NCBI GenBank assembly: GCA_947063855.1
Contig: CAMSTW010000010.1
Location: forward strand, 1-64,000
DNA from: an uncultured Dorea sp.
GTDB lineage: Bacteria > Bacillota > Clostridia > Lachnospirales > Lachnospiraceae
DNA length: 64,000 bases
Reading direction: 5' to 3'
Positions within the stretch are counted from its first letter, which is position 1, and each line of letters begins with the position of its first letter. The notes below the pieces were generated by a model. That model did no database searches and was not told the origin of the DNA. It saw only the letters and a list, made by a program, of their open reading frames with translations. Of the stretch, positions 27,246 to 34,946 are shown one piece after another. The position numbers and the translations under genes are program-made.

Positions 27246-27758
27246 GTGGTACATAACAATATTGTATCGAAAGTAAAAACGTATAAAAGAGAACATCAGA
27301 TAAATTCAATTGTATTATCATCTACAAAGTCAACTATCATTTCATTACATGCGATACGGAACGGAGATGCCGGGTTGAACTCGCATAGACAGTCATTGTT
27401 GAATAGAGTGTTGAATAGAGGCGAATGGGCATATTTTAAAAGAGGTTCTATTGAGATGAAGGATCTTGCATATTTGACTGCAAAGACAGGTGATGAATTT
27501 GCTTTATTACGTGGGAAAAAAGCAGATATTCTTTTTCACGGAGATTCAAAACGATGCAAATTTGACGATAGATTGGGAAATCAATTAATAACACATAAAC
27601 TAAGCCTTATAGGGCATTCACATCCTGGAGAACCGATTCCCCACCCATCTAATGAGGACAGGCAGGCTTTGAAAAAAATTGGACAGTCCAAGAGTGCTAT
27701 AATATCTGCTATGACTGGTATATGTTTGGAATTTAGTGAACATTCTTTTGAAATATAA
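27246..27758 (+). CDS. JAMM/JAB-type polymorphic toxin C-terminal domain, orphan
   Basis: ORF of up to 170 aa. The second half carries TGDEFALLRG, then LSLIGHSHPGEPIPHPSNED: an early Glu and an H-x-H-x8-S-x2-D set like the JAB/JAMM metalloprotease zinc site. The pattern GDEFAL...GHSHPG...PSxxDRxAL matches C-terminal domains of RHS/polymorphic toxins that I recall, usually attached to long delivery proteins. No such N-terminal part is present, and the start is unclear (GTG at 27246 without a ribosome site, or an internal ATG after AGAGG). It is followed by a small gene in the usual immunity position. Could be a relic or a stand-alone enzyme. Confidence 0.6.
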   Translation: MVHNNIVSKVKTYKREHQINSIVLSSTKSTIISLHAIRNGDAGLNSHRQSLLNRVLNRGEWAYFKRGSIEMKDLAYLTAKTGDEFALLRGKKADILFHGDSKRCKFDDRLGNQLITHKLSLIGHSHPGEPIPHPSNEDRQALKKIGQSKSAIISAMTGICLEFSEHSFEI

Positions 27759-27773
27759 TATGCGGAAGGTAAG

Positions 27774-28079
27774 GTGATAGGATTGTTAACATATGAAGAA
27801 GCAAAAAAGATCGGTATTCATGCCTGTATAGATAAGTTAGGCAGGGATTTTGTACGTAAGTACCGAGAGACTTCATGTTCTGCTTATGGAGATATGGAGG
27901 ATTTTGCGTATTGCTTTGTCGGGGTAAGTAATATAGCAGATGATTTGACCAATCCTTCCATTGTTCTTTCTTCTGCGCCAGAAGCTCAATTTCCATATAT
28001 AGCAAGCTGCAATGTGGAGTATGCGGATGGGAAGATTACTTTTCTTGAATGTATATTACCAACGGATACTACAGCATAA
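27774..28079 (+). CDS. Candidate immunity protein beside JAMM-type toxin domain
   Basis: ORF of 101 aa starting GTGATAGG, with AAGGTG upstream, 15 bp after the toxin-like ORF. It has no hydrophobic segment and no family I recognise; a central EDFAYCFVGVSNIADDL and an FPYIASCNVEYADGK strand suggest a small alpha/beta protein. Position directly after a polymorphic-toxin domain, size and AT-rich composition are typical of immunity genes. The function is inferred from context only. A terminator follows 20 bp after the stop. Confidence 0.5.
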   Translation: MIGLLTYEEAKKIGIHACIDKLGRDFVRKYRETSCSAYGDMEDFAYCFVGVSNIADDLTNPSIVLSSAPEAQFPYIASCNVEYADGKITFLECILPTDTTA

Positions 28080-28098
28080 GAAAGCAGACCATTCCAAG

Positions 28099-28155
28099 TA
28101 CAGGAGCCGATGTACATATTATGTATCACTGGCTCCTGTATAATAGCTTTTTTTC
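28099..28155 (+). terminator. Intrinsic terminator after the toxin/immunity-like pair
   Basis: TACAGGAGCC (28099-28108) pairs perfectly with GGCTCCTGTA (28131-28140), followed by TAATAGC and a run of eight T. It lies over the 3' end of the convergent methyltransferase gene. Confidence 0.8.
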
Positions 28156-28976
28156 TGAAAAACCGCCGCCTGAAACGAAGCCATCTCGTCTCCATTTTTA
28201 CAGGAAAACTGCATATGCGTACCCTTTACCTGGCAAATATCCTGACAGGCCAAAGCACGGACCAGGCCGGCGTACGCGCCGTCATCCTCATAACGCTCTA
28301 TGCTGATCAGATACCCCTGCGGCTTTATGCGTGCTGCGAGTATCTTCGCATACTCCTTATGCCGTTCTGTCTGTTCCTCTACAGAAAGTGCAGACCTTCC
28401 TGATTCCTCACAAAGCGGCCGCCACGCTACATTCTCATGCACTGTACGGCAGGAAAACAATACGCCGTACTTCTCATGCCCCGCCGCTTTTAAAGCGGCA
28501 AACTGCACGTTATCCAACTGAAGCCTCCCCGCAAGCTCTTCTGCTACAGAGATCGCATTCCGGGACAGATCGACGCCTGTGACAGAAGAATCCGGATGTA
28601 ACTGCGCCAGAAAGCAGGTCAGGATTCCATTTCCACAGCCATAGTCAAGAATATCCCCCCGCCAGAAAGACTCATACCGAAGCAGACAATCCATGGCGCG
28701 CCGGAAAAATACACGATCATAGAAAGAAGCTCCCAGAAGGCTCATCTCAAGGCTCTGATTCATATAATCCACCAGCGCCTCCTGCCGGTGAAGATACGGC
28801 GTATCTTTTGCACCGTACACCAGCCGTTCTTCTGACTGGTCAAATAATTCCGTCAGCCTTTCAATGTGCCTTTCGCCTTCATCTTCTCCATAGACAGAAA
28901 GAAGCGCCGTATCCAGTTCGGAAATCTTGCGGACACCGGCCTCTGAAAGATATTCTTTTATCCTTGAATCTAACAT
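28119..28976 (-). CDS. Class I SAM-dependent methyltransferase
   Basis: Protein of 285 aa. The central domain has DILDYGCGNGILTCFLAQ, the SAM-binding motif I, and VTGVDLSRNAISVAEE, the acidic loop of motif II. The N-terminal ~95 residues are a helical region with MNQSLEMSLLGASFYDRVFF, and the C-terminus is a strand-rich substrate region. The substrate is unknown. The start overlaps the Nudix gene stop by 7 bp, so the two are co-translated; its last codons lie inside a plus-strand terminator stem. Confidence 0.85.
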   Translation of the reverse strand: MLDSRIKEYLSEAGVRKISELDTALLSVYGEDEGERHIERLTELFDQSEERLVYGAKDTPYLHRQEALVDYMNQSLEMSLLGASFYDRVFFRRAMDCLLRYESFWRGDILDYGCGNGILTCFLAQLHPDSSVTGVDLSRNAISVAEELAGRLQLDNVQFAALKAAGHEKYGVLFSCRTVHENVAWRPLCEESGRSALSVEEQTERHKEYAKILAARIKPQGYLISIERYEDDGAYAGLVRALACQDICQVKGTHMQFSCKNGDEMASFQAAVFQKKSYYTGASDT

Positions 28977-29404
28977 ATATTCTCACAGCCCCTTCTTCTC
29001 ACCTCGCTAAGGAGTTTGGGCTGTATCTTCGGATACGTCCAATGCTCCGGATATTCTTCTGTGACTACAATCTTCTCTATCTCACTGTGTAACGCTCCTT
29101 CGAATTCCCTGATCTCGGCGTAATACAGCATTCCAAAGGTCTCCTGCCCTTCCGGATCATCCCTGGACGCCGCCGAATATACACAGACCGGTTCTATGCT
29201 GTAATCAACCGCTCCGGTTTCCTCGTAAAGTTCTCTCCTTGCCGTCTCAAGAATCGTCTCGCCCTCTTCTCTGTGCCCTCCCGGCACCTCCAGTGTATCT
29301 CTGGACTTATGCTTGCAGAAAACATACTTTCCGTTTGTCCTTGCGATAATCACCGCAAATTTCAGCAGACTGTCCTCCACCTCTTCATAAAAACGTACAA
29401 TCAT
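28970..29404 (-). CDS. Nudix hydrolase
   Basis: Protein of 144 aa with a full Nudix box: GGHREEGETILETARRELYE followed by ETGAV, fitting Gx5Ex7REUxEExGU. It hydrolyses a nucleoside-diphosphate-linked compound; which one cannot be told. The N-terminal strand VIIARTNGKYVFCKHKSRDT is typical of MutT-like domains. It overlaps the methyltransferase gene by 7 bp, suggesting paired function or simple operon packing, and lies downstream of miaB on the same strand. Confidence 0.92.
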   Translation of the reverse strand: MIVRFYEEVEDSLLKFAVIIARTNGKYVFCKHKSRDTLEVPGGHREEGETILETARRELYEETGAVDYSIEPVCVYSAASRDDPEGQETFGMLYYAEIREFEGALHSEIEKIVVTEEYPEHWTYPKIQPKLLSEVRRRGCENIC

Positions 29405-29487
29405 ATGTATTTCTCCTTATTTTATATTTTGTATTTATATTTTGTCTGTTTTATCTCATGTCTGCGGATTTCTTTGGGAACATTTTC

Positions 29488-30933
29488 TTACATTAATCGC
29501 CCGATATAGTAGAATCCGCGGCATTCATCGAGCGCCACATTCACGTATTTCCCAATCAATTTCGCTCCTCCATGGAAATGCACCAGCAGGTTATTACTCA
29601 GTCTCCCCGTCACCATGGCAGGATCGTGATCGCACATATCTTCCACCAGCGCCTCCTGCACCGTTCCTTCATGCACCGCGCAAGCTCCGGCGGCGATCGA
29701 CTGCACTTCCTTCAGCAGCCGGTCAAACCGGTTCCTGATCACATCCTCCGGCACCTGATCCTCCATCACGGCGGCAGGAGTCCCCGTACGCTTCGAATAG
29801 ATGAAGGTAAACGCGCTGTCATACCGAACCTTCCTTACCACGTCAAGCGTCTCTTCAAAATCTTCCTCCGTCTCCCCCGGGAATCCCACGATAATGTCTG
29901 TCGTAAGGGAAATATCCGGCACGGCCCTCCGGATCTTCGATACCAGTTCAAGATACTTATCCTTCGTATAGCGCCGGTTCATCTTCCCAAGGATTGCCGT
30001 GCTTCCCGACTGTACCGGCAGATGCAGATGCCTGCAGATCTTCTTCGAATTCTTCATCACCTCAATCAGCTCGTCGGACAGATCCTTCGGATGAGAGGTC
30101 ATAAAACGTATCCTCCTGAGCCCTTCCACCTTCTCAATCTCTTCAAGCAGCTGCGCAAATGTCATCGGCGTATCCAGGGTCTTTCCATATGAATTCACGT
30201 TCTGCCCCAGCAGCATCACCTCGCTGACCCCGTCTGATACCAGCCGTTCAATCTCCCGGATGATTGCTTTTGGATCCCTGCTTCTCTCCCGCCCTCTCAC
30301 GTAAGGCACGATACAGTAGCTGCAGAAATTGTTGCATCCGAACATGATATTCACTCCGGATTTAAAGGCATATTTCCGCTGATTGGGAAGATCCTCCACG
30401 ATTCTGTCTGTGTCCTTCCAGATATCGATCACCATCCGCTCCGACATAAGGCGTGTTGCCACCAGCTCCGCGAATTTGTAGATATTATGAGTACCGAAGA
30501 TGATATCTACAAAACGATAGCTCTTCTTAAGCTTTTCCACCACCTCTGGCTCCTGCATCATACAGCCGCACAGCCCGATCATCATATGCGGATGCTTCTT
30601 CTTTCTGGGCTTCAGCTGTCCAAGCCTTCCATATACCCTCGTGTTTGCATTTTCCCGCACCGTACAGGTATTGTATATGACAAAATCCGCCGTCTCTTCC
30701 GGAGCTTCCTCATATCCTATCTCTTTTAAGATGCCCCTTAGTTTCTCCGAATCCCTGGCGTTCATCTGACACCCGAAGGTGGTAACACAGGCGGCAGGCA
30801 GGCGGCCGTTCTTTTGTTCAAAGTCTTTCACCCACTCCCTGCATTTTGCCATGAAGTAATATTGCCTGGCAGGTTCTTCTGTTGGAGGCTCCTGATTTAT
30901 ATCTATCCTGTCTAAATGAATTTCCGTATACAT
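29488..30933 (-). CDS. miaB: tRNA-2-methylthio-N6-dimethylallyladenosine synthase
   Basis: Radical-SAM methylthiotransferase of 481 aa that adds a methylthio group to i6A37, the product of MiaA encoded at 11.8 kb. Seen: N-terminal MTTase domain starting TTFGCQMNARDSEKL with the first cluster cysteines, radical-SAM motif FGCNNFCSYC (CxxxCxxC), then IVGFPGETEEDFEE, and a C-terminal TRAM-like region ending at GFYYIG. Length normal with a short extra N-terminus. In related genomes it often lies immediately before mutS; here the two are separated. Confidence 0.97.
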   Translation of the reverse strand: MYTEIHLDRIDINQEPPTEEPARQYYFMAKCREWVKDFEQKNGRLPAACVTTFGCQMNARDSEKLRGILKEIGYEEAPEETADFVIYNTCTVRENANTRVYGRLGQLKPRKKKHPHMMIGLCGCMMQEPEVVEKLKKSYRFVDIIFGTHNIYKFAELVATRLMSERMVIDIWKDTDRIVEDLPNQRKYAFKSGVNIMFGCNNFCSYCIVPYVRGRERSRDPKAIIREIERLVSDGVSEVMLLGQNVNSYGKTLDTPMTFAQLLEEIEKVEGLRRIRFMTSHPKDLSDELIEVMKNSKKICRHLHLPVQSGSTAILGKMNRRYTKDKYLELVSKIRRAVPDISLTTDIIVGFPGETEEDFEETLDVVRKVRYDSAFTFIYSKRTGTPAAVMEDQVPEDVIRNRFDRLLKEVQSIAAGACAVHEGTVQEALVEDMCDHDPAMVTGRLSNNLLVHFHGGAKLIGKYVNVALDECRGFYYIGRLM

Positions 30934-30986
30934 TTTGCTTGACTTTTTCCCCTTCCTATTACATAATCAGAACAAGAAATGAGTTT

Positions 30987-31856
30987 TTAACCATATACAA
31001 ACTGTCTTCTCTCCTCGTCATACTCATAACCAATCCCTCTGAGCTTATCTATAATCTCATCCTTGTCCGCGCCCATATCTTCACACATTATGTCAAGCGC
31101 AGAATAATAATCCCGAAGCTTCATGTTGACAACACTCAGCAAAAGCATCGGATCCTTTGGTAATCCTGTCTGCATATTCTTCTCATCCTTTCTGAGTATT
31201 CGTTTCTCCGTAACCACAATCTCCGGCGTCATATCATGTTCCTCATGCGGAACCTCCGGCAAGATCTGGAATTCAAAAGCCAGCGCCATGATCCGAAACT
31301 TCGGAAGGTCTGTCTGATGCGCTGACAGATATCTGTCATAATATCCGCCGCCGTAACCGACTCTGTGACATTGCCTGTCAAATGCCACTCCCGGCATCAC
31401 CATAAGCTTGTCCTTGATACATGCTTTGCCCGCTTTCGGAATGTGACCATCCGGCAGACTCTTTTCCCCCGGTTCCAGAATGCCGCGATCCGACAGTCCA
31501 TTCCTGCCCGGTTCCAGAATGCTTCCGTCTGCCGGACCCTTTCCCGCCGGTTCCGGTATCCCGTACGCTCCCGGCCTCAGCTCATCCAGACTCCCGATAC
31601 AATAAAAATGCATGGTATCTCCCGTCACCTTCGGAACCCACACACTCTTTCCCATCCAAATTGCGGTTTCTATAATCTTATGTGTCCCTGCTTCCCCGTT
31701 GTAATCGACATATGTATAGATCTCCTCCGCCTGCAAGAACCAGGGATGAGCGGTCACCGAAGCTTGAATCGCCTCACTGAGCCTGCTTCGCACATCTTCA
31801 TCCAGTTCCCGTCTTATCTGCCTGATCTTACGTCTAATTTCCCTTTTTGTTTCCAA
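30987..31856 (-). CDS. 5-formyltetrahydrofolate cyclo-ligase fused to a DUF4250 domain
   Basis: Protein of 289 aa. Residues 1 to ~225 are a 5-FTHF cyclo-ligase, which converts 5-formyl-THF to 5,10-methenyl-THF with ATP: KREIRRKIRQIRREL at the start, then VMPGVAFDRQCHRVGYGGGY and YDRYL, the substrate/ATP loop. Residues ~230-289 (LPKDPMLLLSVVNMKLRDYY) are a DUF4250 domain, normally a separate ~60-aa protein. Between about residues 97 and 145 a 13-aa repeat (ILEPGRNGLSDRG type) is inserted. Start is TTG at 31856 after GGGGGAG, overlapping the DUF896 gene by 23 bp. The gene has no frameshift, so the fusion is real at the DNA level. Confidence 0.88.
   Translation of the reverse strand: METKREIRRKIRQIRRELDEDVRSRLSEAIQASVTAHPWFLQAEEIYTYVDYNGEAGTHKIIETAIWMGKSVWVPKVTGDTMHFYCIGSLDELRPGAYGIPEPAGKGPADGSILEPGRNGLSDRGILEPGEKSLPDGHIPKAGKACIKDKLMVMPGVAFDRQCHRVGYGGGYYDRYLSAHQTDLPKFRIMALAFEFQILPEVPHEEHDMTPEIVVTEKRILRKDEKNMQTGLPKDPMLLLSVVNMKLRDYYSALDIMCEDMGADKDEIIDKLRGIGYEYDEERRQFVYG
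31430..31560. repeat. 39-bp minisatellite inside the cyclo-ligase gene
   Basis: GGTTCCAGAATGC begins at 31471 and 31510 and a diverged copy at 31549; a fourth degenerate copy begins near 31432. The period is exactly 39 bp and it codes for 13-aa units in the loop before the catalytic VMPGVAFD segment. Confidence 0.85.
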
Positions 31857-32055
31857 ATTTCTCCCCCAGGTTCGTGATGCTTCCGTCTGCCTCCTGAATC
31901 GAGATCTGATCCAGCTGGACTCTAAGATTCTGCCGGAACGCGTCTATATACTCTCTCCTTAAGATCTGCTGCTCCTTCTTCTCATCTTCCGTAAGCCCTT
32001 CTGCTTTTGATTTATGATATAACTCATTGATTCTTGCAATCTTCTGCTCATCCAT
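31834..32055 (-). CDS. DUF896 family protein (YnzC-like)
   Basis: Protein of 73 aa: MDEQKIARINELYHKSKAEG then LTEDEKKEQQILRREYIDAF, the helical hairpin signature of DUF896. In Bacillus subtilis the homologue YnzC is in an SOS-regulated operon with yneA; no LexA box was recognised here. A strong AGGAGG site precedes the ATG. Its last codons overlap the TTG start of the cyclo-ligase gene, so translation of the two is coupled. Confidence 0.93.
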   Translation of the reverse strand: MDEQKIARINELYHKSKAEGLTEDEKKEQQILRREYIDAFRQNLRVQLDQISIQEADGSITNLGEKFGNKKGN

Positions 32056-32292
32056 ATCTTTTATCCTCCTGAAACGCTCTTCCTGTATCTCTCATCTTAT
32101 GTTTTCCATACCGGCAGACTGCCTGACCAACTGCGAAGTCTTGAGACAGTCTGCTTCTGCGTTCTATCCGGTCAGAAACCTGACCTTCCAAACCTGATCT
32201 TCTGAAATGAAACCAGCACTCTGGCCGGATAACGGCCAACACGTGTCTGAAAATTCATTTCCTTATATCTTACACTATCTTTTTATGGAAGT

Positions 32293-32318
32293 CCAGTATA
32301 ACCCATGGGTTATACTGG
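32293..32318. repeat. Perfect 26-bp palindrome after the BofC-like gene
   Basis: CCAGTATAACCCA followed directly by its reverse complement, with no loop, abutting the stop codon of the gene at 32319. Neither side has a U-run, so it is not a standard terminator. It may be a protein-binding site or part of an mRNA end. The rest of the 263-bp gap (32056-32318) shows no ORF I can support. Confidence 0.75.
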
Positions 32319-32708
32319 TTAACTGGAGTAGTTTTCCAGGAATCCATATAACGTCTTCGCATCCTCCATATATTTCCCATTCCGGATCTCCTCCTGCATC
32401 TCGGAAGGAAGACCGTCGCACTTGATATCTGTATATTCATACGGCGTCTTCTTATCACTCAGATATACGACTACATACCCGTTCACTTCCATCAGATAAT
32501 AACAGTCCTCCTTAAGCGCCTGACCGTCCGCCGCAACTGTGGCCGGTTCCTGCGCCGTTACCACCGGCTCCTGGGGCTTCGTTTCTTCGGCCACCTTCAT
32601 CTCCGAGCGTTCCTTCGCCTGCCGGTAACTCAACTGGTATGCGCCGGTAACCAGAGTCAGAGCTATAATCATAACCGCAAAAAAACCGATACTATACTTC
32701 GTTCTCAT
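32319..32708 (-). CDS. BofC C-terminal-like membrane-anchored protein
   Basis: Protein of 129 aa with an N-terminal membrane anchor (IGFFAVMIIALTLVTGAY, about residues 8-25), a short variable linker, and a C-terminal ~60-residue domain, YYLMEVNGYVVVYLSDKKTP then YEYTDIKCDGLPSEMQEE. This resembles the C-terminal domain of BofC, a forespore-secreted checkpoint protein that restrains SpoIVB in Bacillus. It lies downstream of the SpoVB-like gene with AAAAAAGGAG before the ATG, fitting a sporulation role. The BofC match is by pattern memory and only to that domain. Confidence 0.55.
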   Translation of the reverse strand: MRTKYSIGFFAVMIIALTLVTGAYQLSYRQAKERSEMKVAEETKPQEPVVTAQEPATVAADGQALKEDCYYLMEVNGYVVVYLSDKKTPYEYTDIKCDGLPSEMQEEIRNGKYMEDAKTLYGFLENYSS

Positions 32709-32776
32709 AAGGACATCTCCTTTTTTAGTACAGTATCGGCACTTTTTCTATCATTTATACACCTTCGGGCAAAATA

Positions 32777-34438
32777 TCAGCCTTTGAAGAGATGCAGCTT
32801 ATAACATACCCGTAAGATTGCCGAACCCTTGGGCATACCTGCAATCTCATCCTCGGTCACTCCGCCAAGAAGCACCAGCACCACTCCATACGCCGCCACA
32901 GCCGCCAGGATGGCCACAACCGTCGCTATCTTCTCTCCCGCGAATAATTCGAACAAAAGATGGACAAGCACCGTGACTGCACCCATGATCCCCGCCGCCA
33001 TCACCGGAATCACAAACGTACGCTTCCACTCCTGCACATACCCGATACGCGCCTTAAGCGCCCGGTAATTCAGGATACACATAGATCCCGAGAAGACAAT
33101 CCTTCCTACCACAACCGCGTATATATTCCATTTGAATGCGACCAGCATGATAAACAGCGCGATGATATAGATAACCAGTGAGATAACCGCGTTCTTTACC
33201 GGAGCCATCATATCGTCCAGTCCCTGGAGTATGGAGGTAATCACCGTGGAAGAACAAAACAGCACAATGGATATGGCTCCGATCTGAAGCATCAGCGCCG
33301 CCGTACTGTTGTCCTGCCTGTAGAACAACAGATCCATGATCGGTCTTGCAAGAATCAGGAAACCTACGGCGCACGGAATCGCGATCAGCATATTGAACCG
33401 GATCGCCGTATGAATCTTCATATGTACCTGTTTCCTGCTTCCGGTCTTTACCGTCGTCACAAGACTTGGAATCAGCGACGCCCCCAGCGCGCTGGCCACG
33501 GCCAGAGGTACATTGATCAGCGTATTATACTGGCTTCCCAGTATTCCCAGCAGGCTTGCATACTCCGTCTTCTTTAATCCCTGGGCGGCCATGGTGTTAC
33601 TGAATATCGCCGTATCCAGGAAATCACTGATATTATAAACGGTCGCACTCAGTATGACCGGCGCGATCGTCATGAAAAGTATCCGGTAGATTCTCTTGTA
33701 GCTCTCTTTCTTCCTGCTCCTGTCGCGCCACATCTTACGCCTGAACAGGCGTCTATAGGCAAAGAAGATCATCACCGCAAAAAGCAGGGCGACAAAAGCG
33801 CCTGCAATCGTCCCGATGGTTCCTCCGGCCGCCGCATACGCCGCGCCATACGAATCGTCGCCCCTTGTCCTGGCAACCTCCGTTCCCATCTTCAGAAGTA
33901 CATACGCACCTGCAACGGACGCGGCCGCATTCACAATCTGTTCTAAGATCTGTGAAAATGCAGTCGGCATCATGGAACCATTCCCCTGGAAGAATCCCCG
34001 GATCACACCCAGAAGCGCCACCACAAAAATACAGGGCGCAAGTACGCGAAGAGCGTAGACGCTCATATCCATCGCCATAAGTGTGCCTGCGATAAACTCC
34101 GCGCCAAAGAATATGACAAGCGACGTCACGCCGCTTGCAGCCACGGCAATCGTCATGGCACAGCGGAAGACCTTATAGGCATTCCGGTACTGCCCGACAG
34201 CCACTCTCGCAGAAACCTGTTTGGACACGGCAAGGGGAAGGCTGTAAGAGGTAAGCATCAGCGCAATCGTATAGATGGAAAACGCTACATTGTAATACCC
34301 CATTCCTTCCGTTCCCACAATATTCATAAGAGGAATTCTGTAAACTGCTCCGATGATCTTCGTAATCACCCCGGCGATTGCCAGAATCGATCCCTGGATC
34401 AGGAAATTCTTCTCTTTTCGTTTTCGTCTTTCAGCCAT
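32777..34438 (-). CDS. SpoVB/MATE-like lipid flippase (polysaccharide biosynthesis protein)
   Basis: Integral membrane protein of 553 aa with about 14 hydrophobic segments, in the MOP (multidrug/oligosaccharidyl-lipid/polysaccharide) superfamily. The opening (LIQGSILAIAGVITKIIGAV then YRIPLMNIVG) is typical of the SpoVB/YtgP/MurJ-type group that flips lipid-linked cell-wall precursors. In Bacillus SpoVB acts in spore cortex synthesis. It is followed by the BofC-like gene and preceded by ybeY/phoH, in a sporulation-rich stretch. Whether it is SpoVB proper or a vegetative paralogue cannot be decided. Confidence 0.85.
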   Translation of the reverse strand: MAERRKRKEKNFLIQGSILAIAGVITKIIGAVYRIPLMNIVGTEGMGYYNVAFSIYTIALMLTSYSLPLAVSKQVSARVAVGQYRNAYKVFRCAMTIAVAASGVTSLVIFFGAEFIAGTLMAMDMSVYALRVLAPCIFVVALLGVIRGFFQGNGSMMPTAFSQILEQIVNAAASVAGAYVLLKMGTEVARTRGDDSYGAAYAAAGGTIGTIAGAFVALLFAVMIFFAYRRLFRRKMWRDRSRKKESYKRIYRILFMTIAPVILSATVYNISDFLDTAIFSNTMAAQGLKKTEYASLLGILGSQYNTLINVPLAVASALGASLIPSLVTTVKTGSRKQVHMKIHTAIRFNMLIAIPCAVGFLILARPIMDLLFYRQDNSTAALMLQIGAISIVLFCSSTVITSILQGLDDMMAPVKNAVISLVIYIIALFIMLVAFKWNIYAVVVGRIVFSGSMCILNYRALKARIGYVQEWKRTFVIPVMAAGIMGAVTVLVHLLFELFAGEKIATVVAILAAVAAYGVVLVLLGGVTEDEIAGMPKGSAILRVCYKLHLFKG

Positions 34439-34451
34439 GCATGGTTACCTC

Positions 34452-34946
34452 TTATCGTAAAATATTTAAGCAATTCATAATCTCTTCCTGCTTCGCTTCC
34501 ATCCTCTTACGCTCTTCCTCTTCCATATGGTCGAACCCCGTCAGATGCAGGATGGAATGTACAATTAAGAACGCATACTCCCGCAGGATGGAATGTCCGT
34601 ACTCCCGCGCCTGTGCCGCCACCATCTCCTTGGAAATGACAATGTCGCCCAGAGACAGCTCTCCCGTCTCGGGATTAAAGCAGTCCTCCCTCTCTTCAAG
34701 GAACCCGAATTCCCCCGGCCCGGGATATTCTGCCATCGGGAAAGATAACACGTCCGTTGGCCGCTCAATCCCGCGAAATTCCGTATTCATCTCCTGAATC
34801 TGTTCATTCATCGTAAGCAGAAGACTTACCTCGGCCTCATAAGGACAGCCAAGGATATCAAGCGCCGCCTCTATGACTCCTTCTGCCTGTTCACGGCACT
34901 TAAGCGGGAGCGTATACTCCCCTTCTTCTTCAAAATATAATGTCAT
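34452..34946 (-). CDS. ybeY: rRNA maturation endoribonuclease YbeY
   Basis: Protein of 164 aa. The zinc-binding motif HSILHLTGFDH (HxxxHxxGxxH) is near the C-terminus, preceded by GDIVISKEMV and DVLSFPM, all standard for this single-strand RNase that matures the 16S rRNA 3' end and takes part in ribosome quality control. Its start overlaps the phoH stop by 4 bp (ATGA). Confidence 0.96.
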   Translation of the reverse strand: MTLYFEEEGEYTLPLKCREQAEGVIEAALDILGCPYEAEVSLLLTMNEQIQEMNTEFRGIERPTDVLSFPMAEYPGPGEFGFLEEREDCFNPETGELSLGDIVISKEMVAAQAREYGHSILREYAFLIVHSILHLTGFDHMEEEERKRMEAKQEEIMNCLNILR

